Assembly: GCF_030817175.1 (NCBI RefSeq)
Contig: NZ_JAUSYY010000001.1
Location: 1,364,001 to 1,428,000, forward strand
DNA: 64,000 bases
Reading direction: 5' to 3'
Origin: Agromyces ramosus
Lineage (GTDB): Bacteria > Actinomycetota > Actinomycetes > Actinomycetales > Microbacteriaceae
The notes beneath the pieces were generated by a model, which was given only the letters and a program-made list of their open reading frames with translations, was not told the origin of the DNA and made no database searches. The number at the start of each line of letters is the position of its first letter. Position 1 is the stretch's first letter. This document shows positions 1-7,199 of this stretch, piece by piece. The position numbers and the translations under genes are program-made.

Positions 1-1
1 A

Positions 2-358
2 CCCGCCGCTGCCGCTGCCGTCCTCGTTGAGAGCTCGTTCGCCGAGAGCTCCGCCGGCGCGAGCCTCGCGGGCTCTGCCACCGCGGCGGCGCTCTCCGGC
101 ACCGTCGCGCCCGCGGGCACCGTCGCGCCCGCCGACGGCGGAGCTCCGCCCGGCGACAGCGCACCCGCGCTCGGCGTGCCGGCCGGCGGAACCGCCGGCT
201 CAGGCGCGGGCGCATCCGGCGGCGCTGGGGCATCCGGCGCCTCTGAAGCGGCCTACGCCGCCCTCGAACTCGACGCACTCGCGTCACTCGTGCTGAACTC
301 GGTCGACGATGAGCTGCCGTCGTCACCGGTCTACGCCACTGATTCAACCCCTGACTGA
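2..358 (+). CDS. C-terminal end of an Ala/Gly/Ser/Pro-rich protein (5' partial)
   Basis: The frame is open at the left edge and ends at TGA 356-358, so only the last 118 residues are visible. They are almost entirely Ala, Gly, Ser and Pro, with short degenerate repeats such as GTVAPAGTVAPADGG and GASGGAGASGAS, then a more ordinary acidic tail (LASLVLNSVDDELPSS). Such composition is typical of the disordered end of a secreted or wall-associated protein, but no domain is visible and I do not recognise it. No C-terminal membrane anchor or sorting signal is present. It lies 84 bp upstream of a chaplin-like gene on the same strand, so the two may be functionally related surface genes; that is inference. 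Confidence 0.55.
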   Translation, partial: PAAAAAVLVESSFAESSAGASLAGSATAAALSGTVAPAGTVAPADGGAPPGDSAPALGVPAGGTAGSGAGASGGAGASGASEAAYAALELDALASLVLNSVDDELPSSPVYATDSTPD

Positions 359-442
359 CTGGGGCCGTTCCGCCTGCGATTACGCGGAGAACGGTTGCTC
401 CCTCCATGGGAGCGGAAACACCGACCAGTCAGGAGAAGGATC
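359..442 (+). promoter_or_regulatory. Leader of the chaplin-like gene
   Basis: Non-coding leader. It contains a short hairpin (GCTCCC 397-402 with GGGAGC 408-413) and a good Shine-Dalgarno AGGAGAAGG at 431-439, four bases before ATG 443. CTGACTGG (355-362) can pair with CCAGTCAG (425-432), which runs into the Shine-Dalgarno; pairing could reduce access to it. No convincing -10/-35 pair is seen. Confidence 0.4.
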
Positions 443-1528
443 ATGAAGAGATTGGCAATGAGGGCGCTGTACGCGACCCTCTTCGCCGGGGGGCTCACGC
501 TCCTCGGAGCCGGTGTCGCACACGCCTCGGACACGAGCGGCGACGACGGCATTCTGTCGGGAACCCAAGCAGGCATCTCGATCGAACTCCCGGTGACACC
601 CAGCGGCAACGCGGTCTCCGTCATCGGGGATTCGTCATCGTCGGATGCCACCACCGAAGTCTCGAGCGGCGACGACGCCGAGCCGGTCGCCGTCACCTCG
701 GGTGACGACGGCGTCGGCTCCGGCACGCAGGCACTCGTCGACGTGGCGGTTCCGGTGACGGTCAGCGGCAACGCCGTCTCCGTCATCGGCGACTCGTCGA
801 GCGAAGACGCCACCACGGTCGTCGCCCCGGCTGACAGCTCAGCCGACGCGGGCACTGCCGAGACCAGCGGGGACGACTCGCTCCTCGGCGGCACCCAGGG
901 GCTCGTCAACGTGACCGCCCCGGTCACGCTGGGCGGAAACGCGATCTCGGTCATCGGCGACTCGTCGAGCGAGAACGCGACGACCGTCGTCAAGTCGGGC
1001 GACTCGGGCGGCGCTGACAGCGCGTCGACCTCGGGCGACGACAGCATCCTGGGCGGCACGCAGCTGCTCGGGAACGTCAACGCGCCGATCACGCTCGGCG
1101 GCAACGCGATCTCGATCATCGGCGACAGCGTCAGCAGCGACGCCACCACCGTGGTCGAGTCGGGCAACGGATCGGGCGGGGGTTCCTCGGCCGAGACGAG
1201 CGGCGAGCACTCCATCCTCGGCGGCACGCAAGCGGTCATCGTCGGGAACCTCCCGGTCACGGTGGGCGGCAACGCCGTCTCCGGGATCGGTGACTCGTCG
1301 ACCGACGGCGCCATGACCGGAGTGGTCACAGGCGGCTCGGGTGGCAGTGAAGCGACCACCTCCGGCGAGGACTCGATCCTCGGCGGCACGCAAGTGCTGC
1401 CGTCGCTCGGCCTTCCGCTGACGGTCGGGGGCAATGCGATCTCGGGCATCGGTGACAGCACGTCGACCGATGCAGTGAGGGTCGTTCGACCAGGAACCCG
1501 GGGGCGGTTCGGCGACGACGGGCGGTGA
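443..1528 (+). CDS. Chaplin-like repeat surface protein, N-terminal part (frameshifted)
   Basis: Start ATG 443 follows a strong Shine-Dalgarno. Residues 1-28 are a signal peptide (MKRLAMRALYATLFAGGLTL..., cleavage near VAHA). Six repeats of about 45-60 residues follow, each with SGDDxxLxGTQ, a beta-strand stretch with PVT, and GGNAxSxIGDS. This matches the chaplin (DUF320) signature GN-S-V-G in a cysteine-free form. Chaplins are secreted amyloid-forming hydrophobic coat proteins; several repeats in one chain plus a sorting signal resembles the long chaplins. After the sixth repeat the frame runs into unrelated residues (RPGTRGRFGDDGR) and stops at 1528. A seventh repeat and the wall-anchor continue in another frame, so this is the larger part of a split gene. 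Confidence 0.8.
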   Translation: MKRLAMRALYATLFAGGLTLLGAGVAHASDTSGDDGILSGTQAGISIELPVTPSGNAVSVIGDSSSSDATTEVSSGDDAEPVAVTSGDDGVGSGTQALVDVAVPVTVSGNAVSVIGDSSSEDATTVVAPADSSADAGTAETSGDDSLLGGTQGLVNVTAPVTLGGNAISVIGDSSSENATTVVKSGDSGGADSASTSGDDSILGGTQLLGNVNAPITLGGNAISIIGDSVSSDATTVVESGNGSGGGSSAETSGEHSILGGTQAVIVGNLPVTVGGNAVSGIGDSSTDGAMTGVVTGGSGGSEATTSGEDSILGGTQVLPSLGLPLTVGGNAISGIGDSTSTDAVRVVRPGTRGRFGDDGR

Positions 1529-1556
1529 CAGCTCGCTGCTTGGAGGAACACAGCTG

Positions 1557-1973
1557 GTGCCGGTACTGTCGCTGCCCATCACGATCGGCGGCAACGCCAT
1601 CTCGATGATCGGAGACAGCAAGACCCACGGGCCGACGACGATCGTCAATCCGCTGGGCGGCCCGAAGGATCCCGACGACCCGAAGGATCCCGACGACCCG
1701 AAGGATCCCGACGACCCGACGAACCCCGACGACCCGACGAACCCGACGAATCCGACGAATCCGACGAACCCGACGAACCCGACGACCCCGACGACGCCCA
1801 CCACTCCGAGTGGCGGCGGATCATCGGCCGGTTCGGGCGAGGACACCACCACCGCGGAGTCGTCCACGCTCGCGGCCACCGGTGTCGACACCTCCGGCCT
1901 CGCCCTCGCAGTGCTCGCACTGCTGGCTGGCCTGATGCTCGTCGGCTTCCGCCGGTTCGCGATGCGCCGGTAA
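1557..1973 (+). pseudogene. Chaplin-like protein, C-terminal part with stalk and LAxTG sorting signal
   Basis: This frame carries the rest of the preceding gene. Sense can be read from about 1500 (GGGSATTGGDSSLLGGTQ), giving the seventh repeat (LPITIGGNAISMIGDS), then a stalk of (PKDPDD)n, (PTN)n and (PTT)n units, then STLAATG, a hydrophobic helix (LALAVLALLAGLMLVGF) and RRFAMRR. That is a complete cell-wall sorting signal of the LAxTG type used by class E sortases. No start or ribosome site supports independent translation at GTG 1557. Removing one G from the run at 1500-1504 restores a single 509-residue protein (443-1973). Either an indel, a sequencing error, or slippage explains it. Confidence 0.75.
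1663..1796 (+). repeat. Tandem repeat encoding the Pro/Asp/Asn/Thr stalk
   Basis: CCGAAGGATCCCGACGAC recurs as an 18-bp unit about three times, grading into CCGACGAACCC/CCGACGAAT units of 9 bp and then CCGACGACC. The frame is kept throughout, so the array sets stalk length. It is a coding minisatellite, not CRISPR. Confidence 0.85.
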
Positions 1974-1986
1974 GCAACCGGGGCGC

Positions 1987-2014
1987 ACCCGACGCCGCCC
2001 TTCCGGCGTCGGGT
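1987..2014 (+). terminator. Hairpin after the chaplin-like gene
   Basis: ACCCGACGCCG (1987-1997) pairs perfectly with CGGCGTCGGGT (2004-2014) over a 6-nt loop, 13 bp past the stop codon. There is no U-tract, as in most hairpins of this window. Confidence 0.6.
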
Positions 2015-2128
2015 CGCACGTCCCGCGGCGGGGTTCGCCCTGTCCAGGCAGAGCGACTCTGCCCCACAAGCTCCGTGTCGCAGACCCATGCGGCACGGCA
2101 GGCCGGGGTCCCCACAGCCCGGCCGGTA

Positions 2129-2162
2129 GGGGCGGCGGATGAGCGCAGTCATCCGCCGCCCC
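2129..2162. terminator. Second hairpin between convergent genes
   Basis: A 14-bp perfect stem (GGGGCGGCGGATGA with its complement at 2149-2162) and a 6-nt loop, followed by GTTT on the plus strand. It lies in the 322-bp gap between the chaplin-like gene and the convergent MocR gene; I see no gene in that gap. Confidence 0.6.
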
Positions 2163-2248
2163 GTTTCCCGATGCCCCGGCGCCGCGTGCGCCGGGGTTCA
2201 CCCGTCTGCGCGAGGCCTCGACACCCGAACGAGGCGGTTCAGACGAAC

Positions 2249-2282
2249 GGGTCGCCCGGATCTGCGCAGATCCGGGCGACCC
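2249..2282. terminator. 34-bp perfect palindrome downstream of the MocR gene
   Basis: GGGTCGCCCGGATCTGC at 2249-2265 is followed directly by its exact complement at 2266-2282. It starts 13 bp past the MocR stop codon (minus strand), the usual place for a terminator, although a palindrome without a loop could also bind a protein. Confidence 0.5.
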
Positions 2283-2295
2283 GACGATTCGCGCG

Positions 2296-3753
2296 TCAGA
2301 CGACGGCGGCGAGCAGGCCCTGGTCGGCCACGGGGGCACCGGAGAGCGACCGCCACGCACGCGCGAGCGCCTGCACCGCGGCATCCGTCGTCTCGGCGGG
2401 GTAGCAGATCGGCAGGCGCAGGAACCGCTCGAACGCCCCGTCGATGCCGAAGCGCGGGCCCGCGGCGATGATGAGCCCGTGCGATCGGGCCGCGAGCGCG
2501 AGCTGGGAGCTCACGGGGGCGCCGAGCCCGATCCACGTGACGATGCCGCCGTCGACGTGCGGCACGTGCCAGCCGGGGAACGCCTCGGCGAGGAGGATCT
2601 CGAGCCGGTCGCGACCGGCGCGCAGCTGTTCGCGACGGAGGTCGAGGATGTCGTCCATGCGCTCGAGCAGCCGGGTGACGAGCAGTTGCTCGATGATCGG
2701 CGTGCCCAGGTCGCCCGGTGATCTCACCGCCAGCAGGCGACGGATCAGCGGCCGATCGGCCCGGATCCACCCGACGCGCACGCCGCCCCAGACGGTCTTG
2801 CCGACCGAGCCGACCATGATCGCCGGTCCATAGGCGGCCATCGGGAGCAGCGATGCCCCACGGTCGATGTCGAGCTCACCGGTCGTCTCGTCGGCGATCA
2901 CGACGGTGCCCTGGCGCGCGGCCGCATCGAGCATCCGCTCCCGCGCGTCGACCGTGAGGGAGCGCCCCGTGGGGTTCTGGAAGTCGGGCATGAGGTAGGC
3001 GGCGACCGGGTTGGAGTGCTGGATGGCGCGGGTCATCGCCGCCGTCTCGTCGCCGTCGCCGGGGAGGCCGGCGTCACGATCGGGGCCGCTGCCGTCGTGC
3101 GGCACGACCGCGACCGGCACGAGCCGCGCGCCGGCCGTGCGGAGCGCCTCATACGCGTGCGGGTAGGTGGGTGCCTCGATGATCGCCCGGTCGCCGCGAC
3201 CGACGAGCGCCCGGGAGAGCAGGGCGATCGCGTGCTGCGCCCCGATCGTCACCATGATCTGCTCGGCCGAGGTGGGCAGGCCCCGGACGGTGTAGCGGTC
3301 GGCGATCGCGGCGCGCAGGGCGGGGGTGCCGATCGGGTCGAATCCCGGGTCGCCGAGCTGGGCGGGCAGGTCGTCGATCGCCTGGCGCGCGACCTCGGGA
3401 AGCCACGGCAGGGCAGGAGGCGCGGCCTTGGAGAAGTCGATGTGATCGGTTCCGGGCGGCGCGGGCAGCGTCGAGGGAGCGCCGGGCAGTCGCGTCACGC
3501 TGCCGGAGCCGCGCAGGCTCTGCACGAGGCCGTGCTCGCGGAGGTGCCCGTAGGCGGCCGTCACCGTGGTGCGGCTGAGGCGCAGCCGTTCGGCGAGGTC
3601 GCGTTCGGCGGGCAGCCGGGTGTCGACCGGGATGCGCCCGTCGAGGATGAGGAGCCGCACGCGCTCGGCCAGCGCCTGGTAGGCGCTTCCCTTGCCGCGC
3701 CACTCGCCGAGTAACGTCTCGAGTGCACGGGCGCTCAGGGTCGACTCTGCCAT
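2296..3753 (-). CDS. MocR-family (YczR-type) GntR/aminotransferase regulator
   Basis: 485 residues from ATG 3753. Residues 1-75 form a GntR winged helix (LPAERDLAERLRLSRTTVTAAYGHLREHGL). After a linker, residues 110-480 form a fold-type I aminotransferase domain; K319 in GSVGKTVWGG is the expected PLP-binding lysine. MocR proteins use PLP or an aldimine as effector and rarely act as enzymes. The divergent neighbour is a YczE-family membrane protein, the pairing known for the YczR subgroup, so control of that neighbour is the likely role. An inverted repeat in the intergenic space is the candidate operator. The longer frame starting at 3804 would run through that operator and is rejected. Confidence 0.88.
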   Translation of the reverse strand: MAESTLSARALETLLGEWRGKGSAYQALAERVRLLILDGRIPVDTRLPAERDLAERLRLSRTTVTAAYGHLREHGLVQSLRGSGSVTRLPGAPSTLPAPPGTDHIDFSKAAPPALPWLPEVARQAIDDLPAQLGDPGFDPIGTPALRAAIADRYTVRGLPTSAEQIMVTIGAQHAIALLSRALVGRGDRAIIEAPTYPHAYEALRTAGARLVPVAVVPHDGSGPDRDAGLPGDGDETAAMTRAIQHSNPVAAYLMPDFQNPTGRSLTVDARERMLDAAARQGTVVIADETTGELDIDRGASLLPMAAYGPAIMVGSVGKTVWGGVRVGWIRADRPLIRRLLAVRSPGDLGTPIIEQLLVTRLLERMDDILDLRREQLRAGRDRLEILLAEAFPGWHVPHVDGGIVTWIGLGAPVSSQLALAARSHGLIIAAGPRFGIDGAFERFLRLPICYPAETTDAAVQALARAWRSLSGAPVADQGLLAAVV

Positions 3754-3771
3754 GCGAGCCACTTTAGGTGA

Positions 3772-3808
3772 ATTGGCTCTTTGCTGGAAGGCCAATCGTG
3801 GCATTGGA
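3772..3808. promoter_or_regulatory. Candidate MocR/YczR operator
   Basis: ATTGGC (3772-3777) and GCCAAT (3791-3796) form an inverted repeat 13 bp apart; a third half-site ATTGGA lies at 3803-3808. All sit in the 62-bp space between the two divergent start codons. Confidence 0.5.
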
Positions 3809-3815
3809 TTGCAGC

Positions 3816-4529
3816 ATGCGCCGCTCCACCCTGTTCCGATCCGCCGATCCCGCCCCCGTGCTCGTCCGTCGATTCGTGCAACTGTTCGTCGGCCTGTTCC
3901 TCTACGGCATCGGCATCGCGCTCATCGTGCGCGGCGAACTGGGCGTCGGCCCGTGGGACGTGCTGACGCAGGGCATCGCGAAGCACACCGGCCTCGGCTT
4001 CGGCCTCATCACCGTGATCATGAGCGGCGTGGTGCTGCTCCTCTGGATCCCGATCCGCCAGCGACTCGGCTTTGGCACCGTCATGAACGCGCTGCTCGTC
4101 GGCCCCTCCGCCGACGTCGGCCTCTGGCTCATCCCCTCGGGGCTCGATCTCTGGGTGCGCATCATCCTGCTCGCCTCGGGCATCGTGGTGCTCGCCGCCG
4201 CCACCGGCCTGTACATCGGCGCCCACTTCGGACCCGGCCCGCGCGACGGGCTCATGACGGGGCTGCACCGGGTCACCGGCTGGAAGATCTGGATCGTGCG
4301 CACCGGCATCGAGCTCGTGGTGCTCGCCGCAGGCTGGCTGCTCGGCGGCGACGTCGGCATCGGAACCGTCGCGTTCGCGCTCCTGATCGGCCCGCTGTGC
4401 GGGTACACGATCCCGCTCTTCGCGATCAAGCGCGGGCGAGGCCAAGGCGACGGGCGAGGGCGAGCGGATGCCGCGACGACCGCATCCGCCGACGAGTCCG
4501 GCGTCGCGGCATCCGTCGGCGCCCCCTGA
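3816..4529 (+). CDS. YczE/YitT-like integral membrane protein
   Basis: 237 residues from ATG 3816. A short basic N-terminus is followed by five or six hydrophobic segments, with the family hallmarks RRFVQLFVGLFLYGIGIAL, GVGPWDVLTQGIA near the first loop, and GPRDGLMTGL in the second repeat half. The GPWD...GPRDG pair suggests an internally duplicated fold. Function of the family is not established; a small-molecule transport role has been proposed because of its control by PLP-type regulators. The C-terminus ends in a disordered Ala/Asp-rich tail. Start choice places the operator upstream rather than inside the gene. Confidence 0.8.
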   Translation: MRRSTLFRSADPAPVLVRRFVQLFVGLFLYGIGIALIVRGELGVGPWDVLTQGIAKHTGLGFGLITVIMSGVVLLLWIPIRQRLGFGTVMNALLVGPSADVGLWLIPSGLDLWVRIILLASGIVVLAAATGLYIGAHFGPGPRDGLMTGLHRVTGWKIWIVRTGIELVVLAAGWLLGGDVGIGTVAFALLIGPLCGYTIPLFAIKRGRGQGDGRGRADAATTASADESGVAASVGAP

Positions 4530-4540
4530 TCACCGAGACG

Positions 4541-4580
4541 GCAGTCGCCCCCGAGACTGGGACACCTCGGGGGCGACTGC
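4541..4580. terminator. Bidirectional terminator between convergent genes
   Basis: GCAGTCGCCCCCGAG (4541-4555) pairs perfectly with 4566-4580 over a 10-nt loop, between the stop codons of the YczE gene (4529) and the TipA-type gene (4602). Confidence 0.75.
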
Positions 4581-4601
4581 ACCCCGTGCGCGACTGAGGC
4601 G

Positions 4602-5405
4602 CTACAGGTTGCGCTCGGCGTACACGGTCATCGCGTCTCGCACGAACTCGGCGCCGGCCTGGCCGCCGTAGTTCGCGCCGAAGCGCTCATCGGCCACGTA
4701 CATCTCGGCGAGGCCGAGGAAGTACTGCTTCGTCGGGCCGCTCGCGCCGCCGCCCGGCGTGCCCGGGATGCCGCGGAGCCAGTCGAAGTGCCGCTGTGCG
4801 AGCGCCTGCGCCTCGTCGCCCGCGGGGTCGATGCCCCGTTCGAACGCCGCGATCCAGTCGCTGCCGAGCTGCGCGACGCGCTGCTGCCACGCCGACTTCT
4901 CGTCGGCGCTCATCGAGCGCCACCACGCGTCGCTCTTCGCGTACGCGTCCTTGCCCCAACGCTCCTCGACCTCCTCCTTGTACTGGGTGTGGTCGAAGCC
5001 GTCGAACATCTGCTCTGCCATGAGTCGTTCACCTCCTTCCAATGCTCCGATGGTGCGTTCGACCGACGCGATCTGCCGCGTCAGCCGGTCCTGCTCCTGC
5101 CGCAGCCACTCGAGATGGCTGCGCAGCGCGTGTGGGGCGCTCTCCTCGCGGTCGAGGACCTCGCCGATCGCGGGGAGCCCGAGGCCGAGGTCGCGCAGCA
5201 GCATGATGCGCTGCAGTCGCACGAGTGCGGCGTCGTCGTAGTAGCGATAGCCGTTCGACCCGATGCGCGCCGGGGCGAGCAGCCCGATGTCGTCATAGTG
5301 ACGCAGCGTGCGGCTCGTGGTGCCGGCGAGCTTCGCGATCTCTTGAATCGACCAGTCGACGGTGTGCTCCTCTCTCGTGTCTCGGCGGGAGCGTTGCGCG
5401 CCCAC
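4602..5405 (-). CDS. TipA-type MerR-family regulator with ligand-sensing domain
   Basis: About 267 residues from GTG 5405. The N-terminal MerR helix-turn-helix (WSIQEIAKLAGTTSRTLRHY, then YDDAALVRLQRIMLLRDLGLGL) is followed by a coiled dimer helix and a TipAS domain (EEVEERWGKDAYAKSDAWW...). TipAS proteins bind thiopeptides or other hydrophobic ligands and switch on their own promoter. The start is unusual: the usual MDWSIQEI start is replaced here by GTC-GAC-TGG, preceded by a perfect-looking GAGAGGAG Shine-Dalgarno, while GTG 5405 lies 7 nt after a MerR-type -10 box and would give a leaderless message. I prefer GTG 5405. The frame can be opened to 5492, but that would span the promoter and is unlikely. 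Confidence 0.85.
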   Translation of the reverse strand: MGAQRSRRDTREEHTVDWSIQEIAKLAGTTSRTLRHYDDIGLLAPARIGSNGYRYYDDAALVRLQRIMLLRDLGLGLPAIGEVLDREESAPHALRSHLEWLRQEQDRLTRQIASVERTIGALEGGERLMAEQMFDGFDHTQYKEEVEERWGKDAYAKSDAWWRSMSADEKSAWQQRVAQLGSDWIAAFERGIDPAGDEAQALAQRHFDWLRGIPGTPGGGASGPTKQYFLGLAEMYVADERFGANYGGQAGAEFVRDAMTVYAERNL

Positions 5406-5412
5406 TTCTGCC

Positions 5413-5443
5413 ACGGTAGAGGTTGACGCAACGTCAATGTCAA
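5413..5443 (-). promoter_or_regulatory. MerR-type promoter with 19-bp spacer and operator
   Basis: Minus strand: -35 TTGACA (5443-5438), 19-bp spacer, -10 TACCGT (5418-5413). The spacer holds the palindrome TTGACG-TTG-CGTCAA (5437-5423). An overlong spacer with a dyad inside is the hallmark of promoters untwisted by MerR activators, so the TipA-type gene is probably self-activated. Confidence 0.75.
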
Positions 5444-5490
5444 GCGCGACCGTCGTCTGGGCGCGAGTGTCCTGGACTTGCGTCGACGAC

Positions 5491-5538
5491 ACACGCGATA
5501 TATCGTGTCCCTATCACCACACGCGATATATCGCGATA
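5491..5538 (+). promoter_or_regulatory. Twin PadR-type operators
   Basis: ACACGCGATATATCG occurs at 5491-5505 and again at 5519-5533, 28 bp apart. Each contains an AT-centred palindrome (CGATATATCG at 5496-5505; GCGATATATCGC at 5523-5534, overlapping TATCGCGATA at 5529-5538). They lie 60-107 bp before the DUF4097-PadR operon, so self-repression by the PadR protein is the simplest reading. Confidence 0.6.
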
Positions 5539-5597
5539 CAGGCTTTCAGGGCGACGGATGCCGCGGCATCCGCCCCACGCAACAGGAGGAGCACCGC

Positions 5598-6488
5598 ATG
5601 TCCATCGAGAAGTGGGTCATCAACCCCGGCGAGAGCCGCACCATCGACCTCGAGCTCGTACGCAAGCTCAAGGTCAGCCTCATCGGCGGCAAGGTCGACG
5701 TGATCGCGCACGATGAGCCGGGCGCACGCATCGAGATCTCGAACGTCACCGGCAAGGACCTGAGGGTCGAGATCGACGGCGACTCCGTCGAGATCGACCA
5801 CCCGCAGCTTCGTTGGGACAACTTCGTCGACGTCTTCAAGGGCTTCATGGGACACGCCAAGGCCGATGTCTCCATCCTGGCGCCGCGCCATGTCGCGCTG
5901 AAGCTCGGCGTCGTCTCGGGCGACGCGCTCGTCGCGGGGTTCACGACCGACGCGAAGCTCAGCACCGTCTCGGGCGACCTCGTGCTCGACGACCACGAGG
6001 GCGACGTCGAGCTCTCGACCGTCTCGGGCGAGGTCTCGGCCGGCAACCACACCGGCCGCATCACCGCCCATTCCGTCTCGGGCGACGTCGTCGCCACGGG
6101 CGACGTGCGCTCGTTCAACGCCGACACGGTCTCGGGCAACATGATCCTCGACTCGTACACGACGCCCGACCGCATCGACACCAACACCGTCGCGGGCAAC
6201 CTCACGGTGCGCTTCGAGCCGGGCTCGGGCGCCCGCTACCGCATCAACACGGTCGGCGGCAGCGTGCTGATCGACGACACGAGCATCAAGGGCATGCTCG
6301 GCAAGGGCTTCGAGCGCGTGACCGGCGAGCTCTCCGGCAAGTGGCTCGACCTCGGCGCGAACAGCGTCTCGGGATCGATCTCGGTCATGCGCCGCCAGGC
6401 CTCCGAGAACGCCGGCGCCACGAACGCCCCCGGCCGGACCGACGCGTCGGGCACCGCCACGACGACCGACGGCGAGGCATCCGCATGA
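5598..6488 (+). CDS. DUF4097-family beta-strand repeat protein
   Basis: 296 residues from ATG 5598, with Shine-Dalgarno CAGGAGGA at 5583-5590. After an N-terminal region (MSIEKWVINPGESRTIDLEL) come about nine beta-solenoid rungs, seen as recurring VSGD, VSGE, VSGN and VAGN turns. This is the DUF4097 (putative adhesin) repeat, a parallel beta-helix. There is no signal peptide, so the protein is probably cytoplasmic despite the adhesin label. The tail is disordered and Ala/Thr-rich. It is coupled to the PadR gene by an ATGA overlap, a frequent pairing in actinobacteria; its biochemical role is unknown. Confidence 0.88.
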   Translation: MSIEKWVINPGESRTIDLELVRKLKVSLIGGKVDVIAHDEPGARIEISNVTGKDLRVEIDGDSVEIDHPQLRWDNFVDVFKGFMGHAKADVSILAPRHVALKLGVVSGDALVAGFTTDAKLSTVSGDLVLDDHEGDVELSTVSGEVSAGNHTGRITAHSVSGDVVATGDVRSFNADTVSGNMILDSYTTPDRIDTNTVAGNLTVRFEPGSGARYRINTVGGSVLIDDTSIKGMLGKGFERVTGELSGKWLDLGANSVSGSISVMRRQASENAGATNAPGRTDASGTATTTDGEASA

Positions 6489-7120
6489 CTCCGCCTGTCT
6501 TCGCCCATGGCAGCCTGCGGCTCTACCTGCTGGCGCTGCTCGACGAGCAGCCACGCCACGGCTACGAGCTCATCCAGGCACTCTCCGAGCGCTTCGGCGG
6601 CACCTACAGCCCGAGCGCCGGCACCATATACCCGCGCCTCTCCAAGCTCGAGGAGGAGGGCCTCGTCACGAAGTCGACCGACGGCCGCAAGACCGTCTAC
6701 GAGATCACGGATGCCGGTCGGTCCGAGCTCGAGGCGCGCCGCCACGAGCTCGACGCCATCGAAGACGAGGTCACCGACTCCGTGCGGCGCCTCGCCGACG
6801 GCGTTCGCGCCGAGGTGAACGACGCGATGCGGTCGCTGCGCGCCGAGCTCGCAAGCGCCGCCCGCGAGGCGAAGCGTGCGGCGAGCACGACCTCGGCCAG
6901 CGCGGCGGCGGCCGGCGGCACCGGCAGCACGCCGGGCGCGGAGTCGAACCGCGCCGTGCACGAGGCCGACATGGTGCTGAACGAGTTCCGCCAGCAGCTG
7001 CGCACCGACCTGCGCACGCACGCGCACCGCGGAGTCGTCGGCCCCGAGTCGATCACGCTCCTGAAAGCGCGGCTCGCGCAGGTGCGCGCCGACGTGCTCG
7101 CGACGCTCAGCGAGGGGTGA
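6485..7120 (+). CDS. PadR-family transcriptional regulator
   Basis: 211 residues. The ATG overlaps the stop of the DUF4097 gene (ATGA), so translation is coupled. Residues 8-85 form the PadR winged helix (LYLLALLDEQPRHGYELIQAL, YSPSAGTIYPRLSKLEEEGLV, YEITDAGRSEL). The C-terminal half is helical, with a low-complexity Ala/Ser insert near residues 135-155. PadR proteins repress by binding AT-centred dyads and are released by small molecules; the twin dyads upstream of the operon are the obvious targets. Confidence 0.92.
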   Translation: MTPPVFAHGSLRLYLLALLDEQPRHGYELIQALSERFGGTYSPSAGTIYPRLSKLEEEGLVTKSTDGRKTVYEITDAGRSELEARRHELDAIEDEVTDSVRRLADGVRAEVNDAMRSLRAELASAAREAKRAASTTSASAAAAGGTGSTPGAESNRAVHEADMVLNEFRQQLRTDLRTHAHRGVVGPESITLLKARLAQVRADVLATLSEG

Positions 7121-7133
7121 CCGCGGGCTGACC

Positions 7134-7176
7134 GCGGGTGGTCGTGCGCTCTCCCCCCGGGCGGGCGACCACCCGC
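7134..7176 (+). terminator. Terminator of the DUF4097-PadR operon
   Basis: GCGGGTGGTCG (7134-7144) pairs with CGACCACCCGC (7166-7176) over a 21-nt loop that contains CCCCCCGGGCGG; TTCCC follows. Confidence 0.6.
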
Positions 7177-7199
7177 TTCCCTGCGCGCTCCACCCATCA

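Noticed and set aside
1663..1796. Regular short repeats resembling a CRISPR array
   Set aside because: Units are 9-18 bp without unique spacers and are in frame with a protein stalk.
3754..3804. Longer N-terminus for the MocR gene (start at 3804)
   Set aside because: It would place the operator and both promoters inside the coding region; ATG 3753 fits the winged-helix start.
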